Positions 1-10,668 of a stretch of DNA of 55,899 nucleotides are shown piece by piece. The translations under genes and the position numbers were made by a program. This DNA comes from Heterotrichella gracilis. Lineage: Eukaryota > Sar > Xanthophyceae > Tribonematales > Xanthonemataceae. Numbering within the stretch: the stretch's first letter is position 1; every line of letters begins with the position of its first letter. Below the pieces are notes generated by a model. The model searched no databases. It saw nothing but the letters and a program-made list of their open reading frames with translations, and was not told the origin of the DNA. The stretch covers positions 1-55,899 of the forward strand of contig JAULBX010025785.1 of NCBI GenBank assembly GCA_032358255.1. The letters run 5' to 3'.

Positions 1-1319
1 CATCGCAGCAGTGCCATCAACTGCCCCCCCCGTTTCACTGCCAGTAAAGCGTTCTCGTTTCCGTGGCGCCCAGTGTAGGCTAATGCCCAATAAGCAGTCT
101 AAGAAAAGATATTAAAAAAAAAGTAAATCAACTTTGCAAGCTTAGTTTGTGTTACCACAACTTAGAAGTTGGGTTACCAGTAGTGATATGTCTTGGCAAC
201 AATTCCCAAGTATTGCGTATCTGGTGGGGTTGTTATGAATCAACTGATCACCCATGAGTCAACTGATCACCCAGAATCAATTGAACATTTTGAGCAAATG
301 CCTCACCTAAACATACTTAGGAAAATGTAGTCTAGGCCCCCAAGCTAACAGTTGACTTCGCAGACATTTGGCAAGCTTTTCCAGTGAACGATCGTGCCTG
401 TCTCAGGGTTCATGGACACACTTGGCAGCGACTTGGCAGTACTTGGCAGCACTTGGCATGGGGGCTAGTCTGCGACTGCTGCGTTGCTAAACTGCAAAGG
501 TACGTTGACCAGACGTCGATGGTACGCCATAGACTCACAACGTGTGGGGGTGCACCATTGACGAGTGCAAATATGAATGCATGCATATCCCGATTTGATT
601 TTTTTGGCTGTAAACAATCAACGTACCAATGAGCAATATATGGCTCCCATGCTGTTTGTATCAAACGTATCCATGTGGTACTACTATTCTTTCGCAAGCA
701 CTGCGCTGGCCAAGGCCTCAGAAATTAGCCAGCAGCTACTTGTGCCACACGTTGTGGTGCTCCAGGCATGGTTTGAGCCAGTGGCCCTCAAAATCCAGAT
801 AGGCGTTGAGCTGTGCTTCACATTCCTTGACCTCACCAAGAAGTGACCTTAAAACAAAGCCCTTGGGTTTCTGCCACTACACAATCGGCAAAAACGCCAA
901 GTGATCACATGAATGGCAGCGTGGATATCTCACTGGATTCATAAATATAAATAAAGTACTGCCAGTCATGATCAGCGCCACAACGATGGTGAACCACGCA
1001 GAGCCGACCATCATGGCATAGCCTTAAAATCTTCCCTCCAAGTATATTGCATGCGATGTGATCCGCCTAGTGTTGGCAGTTGTGATGCCCAAGCTTGTTT
1101 TTTTTAGTTGCGTACTGACTTTATTGACCTATCAAGAGCTGTTTAACTAGCAGCCTGTGACTAGGGTTCAACGAACGCCTTGAAGTTCAGTGAAGAAGAG
1201 AGACCCCAGTAGAAATTTGAAATGGTGTGCTTTGGCCGTGAACAACGATGCGAAGAACGAAAATTCAACCAGCAAGAGTAGTGAAATCGACCAAAATTAC
1301 GAGTGAAATAGAAGGTGGG

Positions 1320-1440
1320 AGAGAAATGTCTTCTAGGCTCCATTCTAAAATGTTTGGACCCCCAAACCTTCGACCCACCCACCACTTTTTTTTTATTGCA
1401 TTATTAAAGTGTAACAGTAGAATGTCGACAATTTGCAAGC
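1320..1440 (+). repeat. Dispersed repeat, copy 1
   Basis: This segment shares an ordered series of words with 5770-5885: a GGGAGAAAT-like start, then CTAAAAT.GTTT, then ACCTT.GACCCACCCACC, then TTATTG.ATTATTA. A weaker match lies at about 5190-5260 and a possible inverted one at about 9195-9260. It has no coding capacity and its ends are not defined. It could be a short non-autonomous element or an element terminus. Confidence 0.45.
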
Positions 1441-1615
1441 TAGTGGCCTTCCAAAGAGTGATAGTTGAAACCTGTTTTAATTTTCTGAAATCTGAGACAC
1501 CCACCCACCTTGTAAGCAAAATGCATTACCTTTCAAAGAGTCCCTCTGCAAATCACCTGGCAGGTAAGTCAGTTACTTTTTGCCTTACAGGCAAACGTTT
1601 CTATTTTACAAGTTT

Positions 1616-1660
1616 TTATTTGACAGTCACATTCAGGGAGCCAACCCGGGAGAGAGCACA
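1616..1660 (-). mobile_element. Truncated LINE 3' end
   Basis: Read on the minus strand this ends with the same words as the longer copies at 2.1-2.4, 6.7-7.05 and 9.5-10.0 kb: a GGTTGGCTCCCTGAATGTGA box followed by CTGTCAAATAAA. Only the last ~40 bp of the element remain. A 5'-truncated copy is typical of target-primed reverse transcription. Confidence 0.6.
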
Positions 1661-2087
1661 ATGTCTTATAATAGCAGTATTACAATGTTTATGGGGTAGT
1701 AAACCCATGAGTATCACGATGAGACTTTATTTGTTGGCAACCAATCTAACCAATCCTAACAAAACCTTGAGTTGCGGAGGTCCGTCGTGGCTTCTTTAAA
1801 ATAGGCGACGTGTCTTTCCATATCAACGCAGTTGTATTAAAAAGAAGTCCTGGCAGGAATTTTGTGACAGTCAATCCCTGCAAGTTCAATGGCTTGGCTA
1901 AAGAGCGCGCTGTGTCTCCAAAGGATATTCACATAAAAACGCATACTGGGTGAACCCAAACACAGTCAATGCGGGTAGGAAAACTATGCAATATGTTAGC
2001 ATACACGGTGGTGATTGGGGATCGATGGCAAAAAAAATTGACTTGCTACTTGTGCAAAAGCCATAGGGTTGAGATAGCTAGGTTTAG

Positions 2088-2447
2088 AATGGGTGCCCAT
2101 GATCTTGAGGTTGAAACTGGTAGATGAAGACGCGTTGATTATGAACATAGGTTGTGCAAATATTGTGAGACGATTGGACTACATCATATTGAAGATGAAC
2201 AGCATCTTATTGTTGAATGTCCACTACACCGCGACGTTAGAGCAGCATTTCAGGGCTGCTGTAATGGCATTTCAAGAAACTTGTTTAGCGTTTTTGGTAG
2301 TAATTGTGGGACCAATGTGGCTCCATAACTTCACAGTTTATTTAGGAAGCAGGGTGACTTTTTCAAGCACCCCCAACAGTCTTGTGAGCCCGGGTTGGCT
2401 GGCTGAATATGACTGTCAAATAAATCTTGTAATAATAATCTTGTAAT
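2088..2447 (+). mobile_element. LINE 3' end with decayed zinc-binding tail
   Basis: This is a 5'-truncated copy of a non-LTR retrotransposon terminus. Translated with frame changes it gives the cysteine/histidine tail found after the reverse transcriptase of many LINEs (C-X2-C, then an EDE.H..C-like stretch), best preserved in the copy at 6.7-7.05 kb. It ends in a CCCTGAATGTGACTGTCAAA-like box and a short AATAATCTTGTA-type tail repeated twice. The frame is broken several times, so it is not functional. Confidence 0.7.
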
Positions 2448-3138
2448 AATAAAAATGCTGCATTCCAATCGAAGGCTCCTGAAAGCATTGCTGCTATGAT
2501 GCCTTGGCTCTCTCGGATCCAAATTCGAATTTATTACAAGGTATTAGCCGAGGCCCAATTGTCATGATGTATTGCCCCTTGAACTCTGCCCCACACGCTC
2601 TTTTTTCCCCTTTAAAAAACTTTAGTGATGGTCTAGGCTCTGCGTCGTTGTTTGCGTCAAATAATGCTGGCAAAAGCTACAGCAGCTGCAGTTGCAATCT
2701 GATTGATCACTTGTTACAATCTATATTGTAACAGCGCTCTGTTTGTATAACCTATTTAGCAATAATTACATGCCTAATATCAGTGCTCTGTTTCTCTGTA
2801 ATAGAACATGCATGTGCATGCATACACCAAGGTCTTGCCTTGTCTACACCTGCCATGGCATTGTCTCCAAGTGCTGTCATCTGGCTATTTATGCTACTCA
2901 AAACCTTCATGCTATGTGCGACAAGGCATCTTTGAGACAAGGCCGCCCACAATCAGCTATAAATAGCTCTCACGCATTCACAAAGGAAAATGATGTGAGG
3001 TCAGAGACTGGCGATAAAGATCTAAGGGGTACCAGTTCTGGGAGTCAATGCAATATGGCCTTCAAAATCCTGTCCATCCTTTGCCTAGGCTAGTTTGCTT
3101 GTCTTTCCATTCCTTACTCAAGGCTGCACAACCACACG

Positions 3139-4807
3139 TCACCAGTACTCCGTGTTGCAATCGCCAATATATATCACAAATCCATTGATCAAGTTGCTAA
3201 CAAGGTCACTGTACGAGCTGTAGCAAGTCCCAATGAAGGCATTGCCAGATGCAAGCAGATATGCCATTGCCAATGCCTGAGCCTGACCAATCATAGTGTG
3301 GCGAGGTAATGCTTCTGGGAAGATGTCGCTCCAGGTGACCACGGTGCCTGCAACATGACACTTTTTGGAACAGCGAACTGGCCTGAATCCAAAAAAAAGT
3401 GACCAGAAGAGAGTGTAAGGACCAAAACATTACAACTACAATCACAACACCAGTCACAGTTAAATCATGAACCATTGCGGGTCATAGGCATATTTATTTC
3501 CATTTGCATGCAGTTGCATTACAATTCCACCACAAATTAAGTTTTCATAGAGCAAGTTTCCAACTACAAGTAAAATGAGGGCGTTTTAAGCCCAGCATTA
3601 GTCGTCGCTGTAGTGGGATTTTAGCGCCGTACGTTAATTTTTTTATTATTGCCAACAGAGTCGTAAACAGTGCCCTATACAGATATTGATTGCTTTGGCT
3701 TCGGATAGGCTTAATTTTATATGTCCCCTGATTCGGACGTCGAGCAGTGAACTGGCGCAGCTAGCGGAGTGAGTGAATTTTGTTTTTGGCCAAAAACACC
3801 ACTGCGGCTACGGCTATTAGCTCAATCCTTTGTGTGCCAACATAGCCAATGAATGTGTGCTTATGTGAACAAGGACATGTGGGAATCAGACCATGCCTTG
3901 GGGTAGATATATGCCTAGCAGTAATAAAGTGACAACCCCTGCGTCGCCTGCTAATAAATGGGTACATAGTCAACCACTATGTACACAACGGCTTCTATAG
4001 CTGTTGCGTAGTGGGATCTAAATGGTTGATGTCTGCTGTGAGGAACTGAAGGGACGCATGTATGATTTATGGCCAACAAGCTCGTTCAATAATGGAGGAC
4101 AAGTATGCGCAAAGTGTGTGATACCCTGATGCATGCCTTGGGAGTGTATTGGTGCTTCTTGATAATATAAATGTCCCATTTCAAGGCACCAAGACCATCC
4201 AAACCCGGGAGAACACTTGGACATACGCACCTGTTGGCATCAGGGCTTTAAGCATCGCTTCTTTTGCACTATCATCTGACGATACAAAGAATCTGGTGTT
4301 CCTACCACAAACAGTGGACATTCTCATTTTGGTAAGGTGCAAAGGTAGCAAAGGTTCAATGTCATTGGAAATAGATTGACTGAAGGGAAGGTGTATTTTA
4401 AAACGGTGTAGTGCAAAGTCATTTTAGTTGTTGATATGCAATGAAAGGAATTACTACACATCCAAGCACATCTAGATAATCTAGATCAGTTTGATTTGTA
4501 GCTAACGTACAACTTATGCACGCTAACAAGATCATTCTTACCTGTCTGAGGCTCGTTGCGGAAAGTTCATTAGAGAAGTCATTGCACTGACATAGTTTGA
4601 CAATGAAAAGCGGTTGTTTGTACTGATTTTGCTGCTAAAAACACCAAAACCCTGGATATGTTCCAAGAAGTCTGAACCCCGGAGGTGAACTCCAACCCAC
4701 TGCGTTGATAGGTCACCCCAGTGCACGCCCACTTTGAAGTCATCCACATACTTCTGTACCCTGTCAGCAAAAAGTTTACACGAGGTTATCCATCTTGGGT
4801 AGGATGA
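3139..4807 (-). CDS. Fucosyltransferase-like glycosyltransferase, C-terminal exons
   Basis: Three minus-strand exons join in phase: 4542-4807, 4231-4322 and 3139-3347 (stop at 3139-3141). Each has a GT donor and AG acceptor. The first contains WVGVHLRGSDF, resembling the H-x-R-(R/G)-x-D loop that binds the nucleotide sugar in fucosyltransferase-like GT-B enzymes. The second contains RFFVSSDDSAKE, matching the 'phe-(l/v)-(a/s)-(t/s)-D-D' strand of that fold. The last has IGTCYSSYSDLVSNL, like the C-terminal G-T/S-x-x-S-S-x-S segment of these enzymes. The product would act in the secretory pathway. The 5' end is unresolved: a coding-like stretch at about 5,000-5,130 (minus) and the exons at 8.0-8.5 kb may belong to the same gene, with retrotransposon debris in the intervening intron. 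The motifs fit the family, but the acceptor sugar cannot be inferred. Confidence 0.6.
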
Positions 4808-5769
4808 CTGCAACAAACAGTCATTGGAGCGGAATAAAAGATAAAAGGAAAATTATTCAAACTATTTGCACGTCTTGAACAAACCGACCGTCTAGACCGT
4901 CACTGATTGTTGGGCCGAACTGTTATAACTGTTGGCTACACATGTGTTATACACCCTAGAGCTGAATCTGCAGGCGAAGACTTGAGAGCACCTACGAGTA
5001 GGTGTACCGGGCAAGCGAAATGACATGTATGAGCTGTTGGTGGAATGCTTCAAGGCCCAGAAAAGATTGCATGTCATTGGTACATATTGGCATATACATT
5101 TCCGTCATCTTTGGCTTGAGCTCCAACGGGAAATAGCACCGTACCAGGGGGTAAGAGAAAAACAAATTCCGAACACCATCATGGTGTTTTGTTGGAAACC
5201 CCATACCTTGGACCCACCTTAGACCCACACACCCCCCTTTCTGTTAAAATTAATCACTTTGAGGGTGTTTTGGCCACTGTGAAAGATGTTGAGTATTCGT
5301 GGTCCATCACATATTCATCGGAACTGTTTAACAAGAAAACCAATATGAACAATACAATGAAATATACTTAAACAAATGTTAAATGGGATATATATTCTGA
5401 TATATAACATAATTGAGACACAAACAAGGGGGTGGATTTTCAGATACTTTTGACACCATCATGGACTTGCCATATTTGCAGGCACGTTCAGGACCTGCTT
5501 GGGCCCCTCTAGCTGCCCACCAAGGGTCAACAGAAAAATAGAAGGGATTTTGGGGGGGTGGGGGAATGGTTTTAGGCCTCAAAACAAAATCAGTGTAAAA
5601 AATGAAACGGCTAAAAAACATTGTGGAGGATACTACTAGCCGTGCCGCACCACACAAGCTCGCGCGTTGTCTAAGCCTTTGTTTGCACAACTTCAATCAA
5701 GCTGGATTGTGGTTCCACATGTCCCCTAGGCATGCCCTTTACATGTACTATACTATATATATCTTGTGT

Positions 5770-5885
5770 CAGGGGGCGGGAGAAATTTGTTTTCAGGCAG
5801 CATCCTAAAATTGTTTAATCTTCAGACCTTTGACCCACCCACCCCCCATATTATTGTATTATTACAGTTTAAGGGCTGATTTGGA
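5770..5885 (+). repeat. Dispersed repeat, copy 2
   Basis: Second clear copy of the repeat at 1320-1440, in the same orientation. The shared core is ACCTT(C/T)GACCCACCCACC followed by an A/T-rich TTATTG(T/C)ATTATTA block. No coding capacity is seen. A further partial match occurs at about 5190-5260. Confidence 0.45.
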
Positions 5886-6687
5886 CATTTGGAAGGGCGC
5901 CGAGGCTCTCTGGACCAGCAAAGTTTATGAATGGCGCCTTTTATATGCTTAAAATCGAAATAATTGGTAATATACCTAAACTAAATTGAATTTAATTTCT
6001 TATGGTATATTACAGGAATTTATTATTAATAATACCAAATTGAATATTATTACGAATAATGCATAGTAGAAAGCGACCCACGACTAACGCTCGGGCAAAG
6101 ACAAAATAAAGTATGCAGGACCTACCAGTTAGTTGGTGTAGACGTGACGGTCTCTAAAGTATCCGACGTGTGCAGGTTCGAGTATATATGCATGCCAGTC
6201 AAATATGTCAGGAACGGACAACAATGCCGCGCCTACCCACGCCCACTGTGCTAAAGGCACATATATGCCTTTTACGGTTTAGAGTAAGCTTACAATATAT
6301 GAACCCTGCCACAACACTCGTGACCATTTACGACGCATGCGGACGTCGACGTGCAGTCTATACAATCTCCGCAGCCATCGCGATGCCCGTCACAGCTAGA
6401 CTCAACTTTCGAAGATACGCTTATAAGAACACTGTTAACTTCACTGAAACTTATCTGCTTTGTGGGCTGCGTCCGGGGGCTGTATCGTTAACGTTAATAA
6501 TTATATAAAAGAAAACGATTTTTAAAACAGGTATTTGTTTTGGACAGTACGTTTTTTTAAGATAAGATGCCCAGGGACATGTGGTACCACAGTCATGTCC
6601 AGGTTGCAGCAATACACATCGAAGTGTGTGCAAACAAAAGCTTGGACCGTGTGTGAGCTTGTAAGATGCAGCAAACCTGCCAAAGGT

Positions 6688-7055
6688 CTCCAAGATTTAC
6701 AAGATTTATTTGACAGTCACATTCAGGGAGCCAACCCAGGCTCGCAAGACTGTTGGAGGCGCTTAAAGAAGTCACCCCGCTCACTAAAAAGTCTGTGAAT
6801 TAATGGAGCCACATTGGCCCCACATTTACTACCGAAAAAGCTAAACAAGTTTCTGGGAATATCATCATAACAACTATGAAAAGTTTCTCTGATGTCGTGG
6901 TATAGTGGACATTCAAAAATAAAATGGTGTTCATCTTCAACATGATCCTGTCCAATTGTAGTGCAGTACTGGCACAACCTATGTTCATACATAACGCGTT
7001 TCCATCTACCAGTTTCGACCTCAAGATCATCTCCACAGAAACAAAATCAGGACTT
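6688..7055 (-). mobile_element. LINE 3' end with zinc-binding tail
   Basis: Best preserved of the 3'-end copies. The minus strand from 6992 to 6723 reads without a stop as the C-terminus of a LINE polyprotein: CQYC, then VEDEHHFIFECPLY, then an FGSKCGANVAP segment, ending CEPGLAP. The C-X2-C...E-x-H-H-x4-C spacing is that of the zinc-binding tail downstream of LINE reverse transcriptases. It ends in the CCCTGAATGTGACTGTCAAA box and a short ATCTTGTAA-like tail. It lies between the two exon groups of the fucosyltransferase-like gene and reads in the same direction. Confidence 0.75.
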
Positions 7056-7509
7056 TTACAACTTCCCACTGAAATTCATTTGGAGGCCTGAAACCAGCAC
7101 CTACACCCCCACCCCAAAATATCGTCGTATTTTCTTGTGGCGTTTTCAGCGCAGCTAGAGGGGTCCTCAAATATGCATGCAAATGTCTCAACTCCATGAT
7201 GATGGTAAAAGTTGCAGAAACTCCCGCCCCCTGCTAAAAACATACGCAGCATATTGGTATGTCCTGTGATATACTCTGGCTTGCATAAACCTACTAGCGA
7301 CTTCCCGTCCCTCAACATAGGGAACACGGGGGGTTCATTTCCAGAAGTTAACCCAAAAACATATTATAAAACGTACGGAAGCAAACAGGCAACACAACAA
7401 GATGAACAGGGGGGGGCAGACAAGAACAGGGGTGAGGGCACCCCGCAAAACAGAGAGGCTGAAAGTGAAGATAGAAGAAACGTAACGAGCTGTTCCTTCT
7501 ATCGTGCAG

Positions 7510-7895
7510 AAAGCAACGAATAAAGGAATCGCTAAAGGTGCATGTTGGTGAACATCGCCAAAGCCTCATTCAACAAGCCCAACAAGGCATGCAAGATGCC
7601 AGACAGTCCTTTGAAGATCAAAGCATGCAGCCAAGCAGCCTCGATTAGGAGAACTCAGAAGCCAAAGCGCTGCTGATGCTTTAAACGATCTGCAACAGCA
7701 TCTTAACACAGCCCAGAACTCAGCTAGAAAGCATCTAAAATCCTCTTGGACATACTGTATTTTGGAAAGGATATCGCAGAGTAGCTCATCCATTTCAGCT
7801 GTATTCAAACCCAGCTTGCTTTTGGTTACCCTGTCTACGAATTGCAATGTGGCTTTATTCGTGTTCTTTTCTCCTGCCAAGGAGCAGCAGTTCCT
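7510..7895 (+). pseudogene. Coiled-coil-like coding fragment with a frameshift
   Basis: From an acceptor-like GTGCAG at 7504-7509 the plus strand is open to a stop at 7646-7648, with a strongly helical, Q/E/K-rich sequence (for example LIQQAQQGMQDARQSFEDQ). The frame shifted by one base continues from about 7636 with ELRSQSAADALNDLQQHL, then a hydrophobic stretch near 7802-7868 (LLLVTLSTNCNVALFVFF). A coiled coil followed by a membrane segment recalls nuclear-envelope fusion proteins such as KAR5/GEX1, but no family motif is visible. I treat it as a decayed exon or gene fragment of unknown origin. Confidence 0.35.
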
Positions 7896-7988
7896 CTTAC
7901 CTTGCAGAAGGGACCAAAAGTTGATAAAATGGCCGCAGTTTCTTGGTTGTATACCAACTGTTCGGGGTCCTGATGCACAACGCTTTAT

Positions 7989-8541
7989 CTACGGGCCTGT
8001 CGTGGCAGGCAAGCACGTCAATATTGTTACTAAGTTGTGTGGGCAGGCAGGTTTAGGAGTAGAAACAGCAGCATACCACAACCCGTCTGATGTGAAAGAG
8101 CACGGGAACTTCAGCAGTTGCGACGCATTTGTAACTTGGTCGTTTAGGCGCCACCCAGCCAATAGCCAATGGTTAGCCACACAGTGGTCGTCGGGGGGCA
8201 CTTCGTGTTTGCCAGCATACACAAAGTCCCATTGAAGCGCTGGCGAACTGAAAAGGTCAGTCCAGTTCGCGTGTATCACCAAGTTGTCAGGTCGAGTAAA
8301 GTCCCGGGTTGTCAGCCAAAAGTAACGGGTCGCCAACTTGTTTCTCCGAGCAAACAAGTCTGCAGAGGCTGTAACTACAAGTCGGTTGTGAAGTCTACGA
8401 CAACATGAACACAGTTGCTAGGTGTATCAAATACCAAATACCAACCACGACACTCCTTACCTAAAACCCTTAGGCGGTTACCAAGCCCCTGTATCGGAAG
8501 CACGTACAAGCCGCTGTCGCTGCGAGGCCTGCAGTTGACCT
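7989..8541 (-). CDS. Fucosyltransferase-like glycosyltransferase, probable N-terminal exons
   Basis: Two minus-strand exons join in phase: 8461-8541 and one starting at 8374 and open to about 7989. The junction gives GLGNRLRVLVTASADLFARR, matching the G-L-G-N-R-L...A...A strand-helix that opens the N-terminal half of fucosyltransferase-like GT-B enzymes. It is followed by NLVIHANWTDLFSSP, like the 'V/I-x-W...D-L-F' segment of that family. The donor at 8459-8460 and acceptor at 8375-8376 are canonical. The 3' limit of the second exon and the start-codon exon are uncertain; a stretch at about 8,630-8,710 ending LPKK may be upstream coding. It probably belongs to the same gene as the exons at 3.1-4.8 kb, since the two halves are complementary and on one strand, but the linking exons are not demonstrated. 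Confidence 0.5.
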
Positions 8542-8799
8542 CTACAACAAAATAGTTCACGTTGTTGGAAAGTAGAGGGAGAAAAAAGTTGGGCGATGTG
8601 CAGTGGCACCTTACACACATGGAAGGGGCTGAACTCTGTACATACACCTACCTTCTTGGGCAGTGCATACTGCCAACCAGAACACCCTGGTGGACAGGCA
8701 TGCGAGCAGTAGAGCATGTGAGACGCGGTCCATCCCAAAGGGGAAGAAGGCTGATGCCCACACAAAGTCAGTAAAATGCAAGTCAACTACCGTATGGTT

Positions 8800-9525
8800 A
8801 CTACTTGGACGCGACTGTCTATCGAACTGTCCGCTCTAATGTTCTGCATTTTGTGGGTATGTTGCTTTCGGGTAAACTGGCCAGTCTGAATAACTTGCAC
8901 ATATCCTGCAAACAGATAGTTGTTGAGTCTGAGTCACAACCAGACAGACATGTGGTGATTTTTGCCGCGTCTTGCCGAAAGGCGCGAGCAACGGCAATGG
9001 TAGAAGAAGCAGGCGAGTAAAAATCAGTGCACTATATGCATGCATGTGCAAGGGGTGGTATGACACATTCAAGCTTATCCATGCATCCTTAACCACCACC
9101 ACACAAACTACCCTATGCAGGAATGGCTGGTTTTTTGGTGCATAAATGGACAGGGCTTGTCTCTAGGGACCTCCTGTACCAACGGTATATAAAATTATAA
9201 TAATAATAATAAATATTGGCACCTTTTTTCTAGGGGGTGTGGGTGGGTGTCTGAGGGCCCTTTCAAAAAGTTCAGTGGGAAAAAAAGAAAAGAAAAAAAC
9301 TTGTTTTTGGGCCCCCGGGGTGGTTGATCAGCTTGGGCACTGCCACATGCAACTAAAGGTGTAAAAACCTTGTTAAACCACCTAAATGGTTGTACATGTC
9401 CAAAAGGGGCATATAGTTTATGCAACATGTATGCATGCATGGGTACCGTACAATTATAATACAAGTTGTATTATAATTGTATATTTAATTTTAATTTGAA
9501 ACATTACTGCATAAATAGTAAGGTG
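8800..9525. other. Region without a recognisable gene
   Basis: No exon was recognised. It contains an A/T-rich microsatellite ([23 protein letters not shown]) near 9195-9215, a possible inverted copy of the dispersed repeat at about 9195-9260, and a perfect inverted repeat at 9449-9481. Confidence 0.5.
9449..9481. repeat. Perfect 16-bp inverted repeat (AT-rich palindrome)
   Basis: Arms 9449-9464 and 9466-9481 are perfect reverse complements (16 bp each) around a single G. The sequence is almost entirely A/T and would form a cruciform or hairpin. It lies about 50 bp before a cluster of retrotransposon ends. It might be an element terminus or an integration hotspot; no terminator role is implied. 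Confidence 0.8.
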
Positions 9526-9526
9526 G

Positions 9527-10036
9527 GGCCAATGTGGCTCCATTGATTCGAATGTGATCACAGACTTTTTAGTGAGCGGGGTGACTTTATCAAGCGCCTC
9601 CAACAGTCTCGCGAGCCCGGGTTGGCTCCCTGAATGTGACTGTCACATATGGGTGCCCATTATCTGGAGGTCGAAATTTGTGGATAGAGACGCGTTGAAT
9701 TCATATTAATATGAGCATAGGCTGTGCAACTTTTGGCGAGACGATTGCACAATTTCATGTTGATAATGAACACCATTTCCGCGCTTAATGTTCGCTCTAC
9801 CTCGATGTTACAGCATTATTTCAGAGCGACATTACCTAATGAGCCCGGGTTGGCTCCCTCATGACTGTCTCAAATTACCAGAAACTTGTTGAGCTTTTTT
9901 GGTAGTAGTTGTGAAGCCAATGTGGCTCCATTAATTTACAGATTTTTTGGTGAGCGAGATGACTTTTTCAAGCGTCCTAAGCGTCCCCAACATTCTTGCG
10001 AGCCTGGATTGGCTCCCTGAATGTGACTGTCAGATA
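9527..10036 (+). mobile_element. Cluster of three LINE 3' ends, head to tail
   Basis: Three plus-strand copies of the same retrotransposon terminus follow each other: about 9527-9645, 9652-9868 and 9869-10036. Each ends at the GAGCC.GG.TTGGCTCCCT box, and the outer two retain the ATGTGACTGTCA end. The second restarts with GGGTGCCCAT, which is also where the copy at 2.09 kb starts. All are frame-broken. The arrangement fits nested or repeated insertion into a pre-existing copy. Confidence 0.7.
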
Positions 10037-10668
10037 CTTCTGTGTTTAACCGTGGCAAAGGGTCAAAACACTTTTTTTGTGGCCCACTGCCACCACCAGA
10101 TACACCAGATAGGCTAGGTACATACCGGTTACAGTGAAACGCGTCATACGTTTGAGCCAGTGACCCCTTATATATATATATCCGCCCTTATGCGTCCCCT
10201 TTCTTTCTTCGTTTCAAACTTTTCAGAAGTTATATACAGCCTTACTGCACAACACGCCGAAGAATTAATTAATATTTTATTGTAAGCTAGGGGCCCCCAC
10301 TAATCATTACAGGGGGCCCGGGCCAAATCGTCCTGAGTTACCGGAATAAGCTTGGTAAGATTGACATAAATTAGTAAACTGAAACAAAATACTAGTCAGA
10401 TCTTTGCGTTGAGGGTCTTTATAGCAAGTAAAGCAAGACAACAAAGCTGGTGGCTGGCCACTGTATTATAATATTTATAACACGGGACCTTGGAGGTTGG
10501 TCAATATCATATCAAACTAGTGGTAAATTATTGTCAGATTGGATCCAGCACTCGCAGCAACTGGCAAGCCGTGGCAGTCTGCATGCTATTATATGAAGAT
10601 TTATGCCTGCACATAAGTGGCAATGCTGCAATGTTCCATACGCCTAAACCACCTCATTGCCCAACCAG

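Larger units (their letters stand above)
1..2080. other. Left-edge region without a recognisable gene
   Basis: I see no coding exon here. The longest open frames are short, lack family motifs and do not end at convincing splice sites. It contains a short direct repeat around 235-275 (two copies of a ~18 bp unit with CAACTGATCACCC), four copies of a ~10 bp ACTTGGCA(G) unit at about 420-460, one copy of a dispersed A/T-rich repeat at about 1320-1440, and a truncated retrotransposon end at about 1616-1660. Confidence 0.6.

Noticed and set aside
6130..6195. Possible tRNA (GGTTCGAG-like T-loop and a TAGTTGGT D-loop-like word)
   Set aside because: The acceptor and T stems do not pair and the B box is incomplete, so it is not supported as a tRNA gene.
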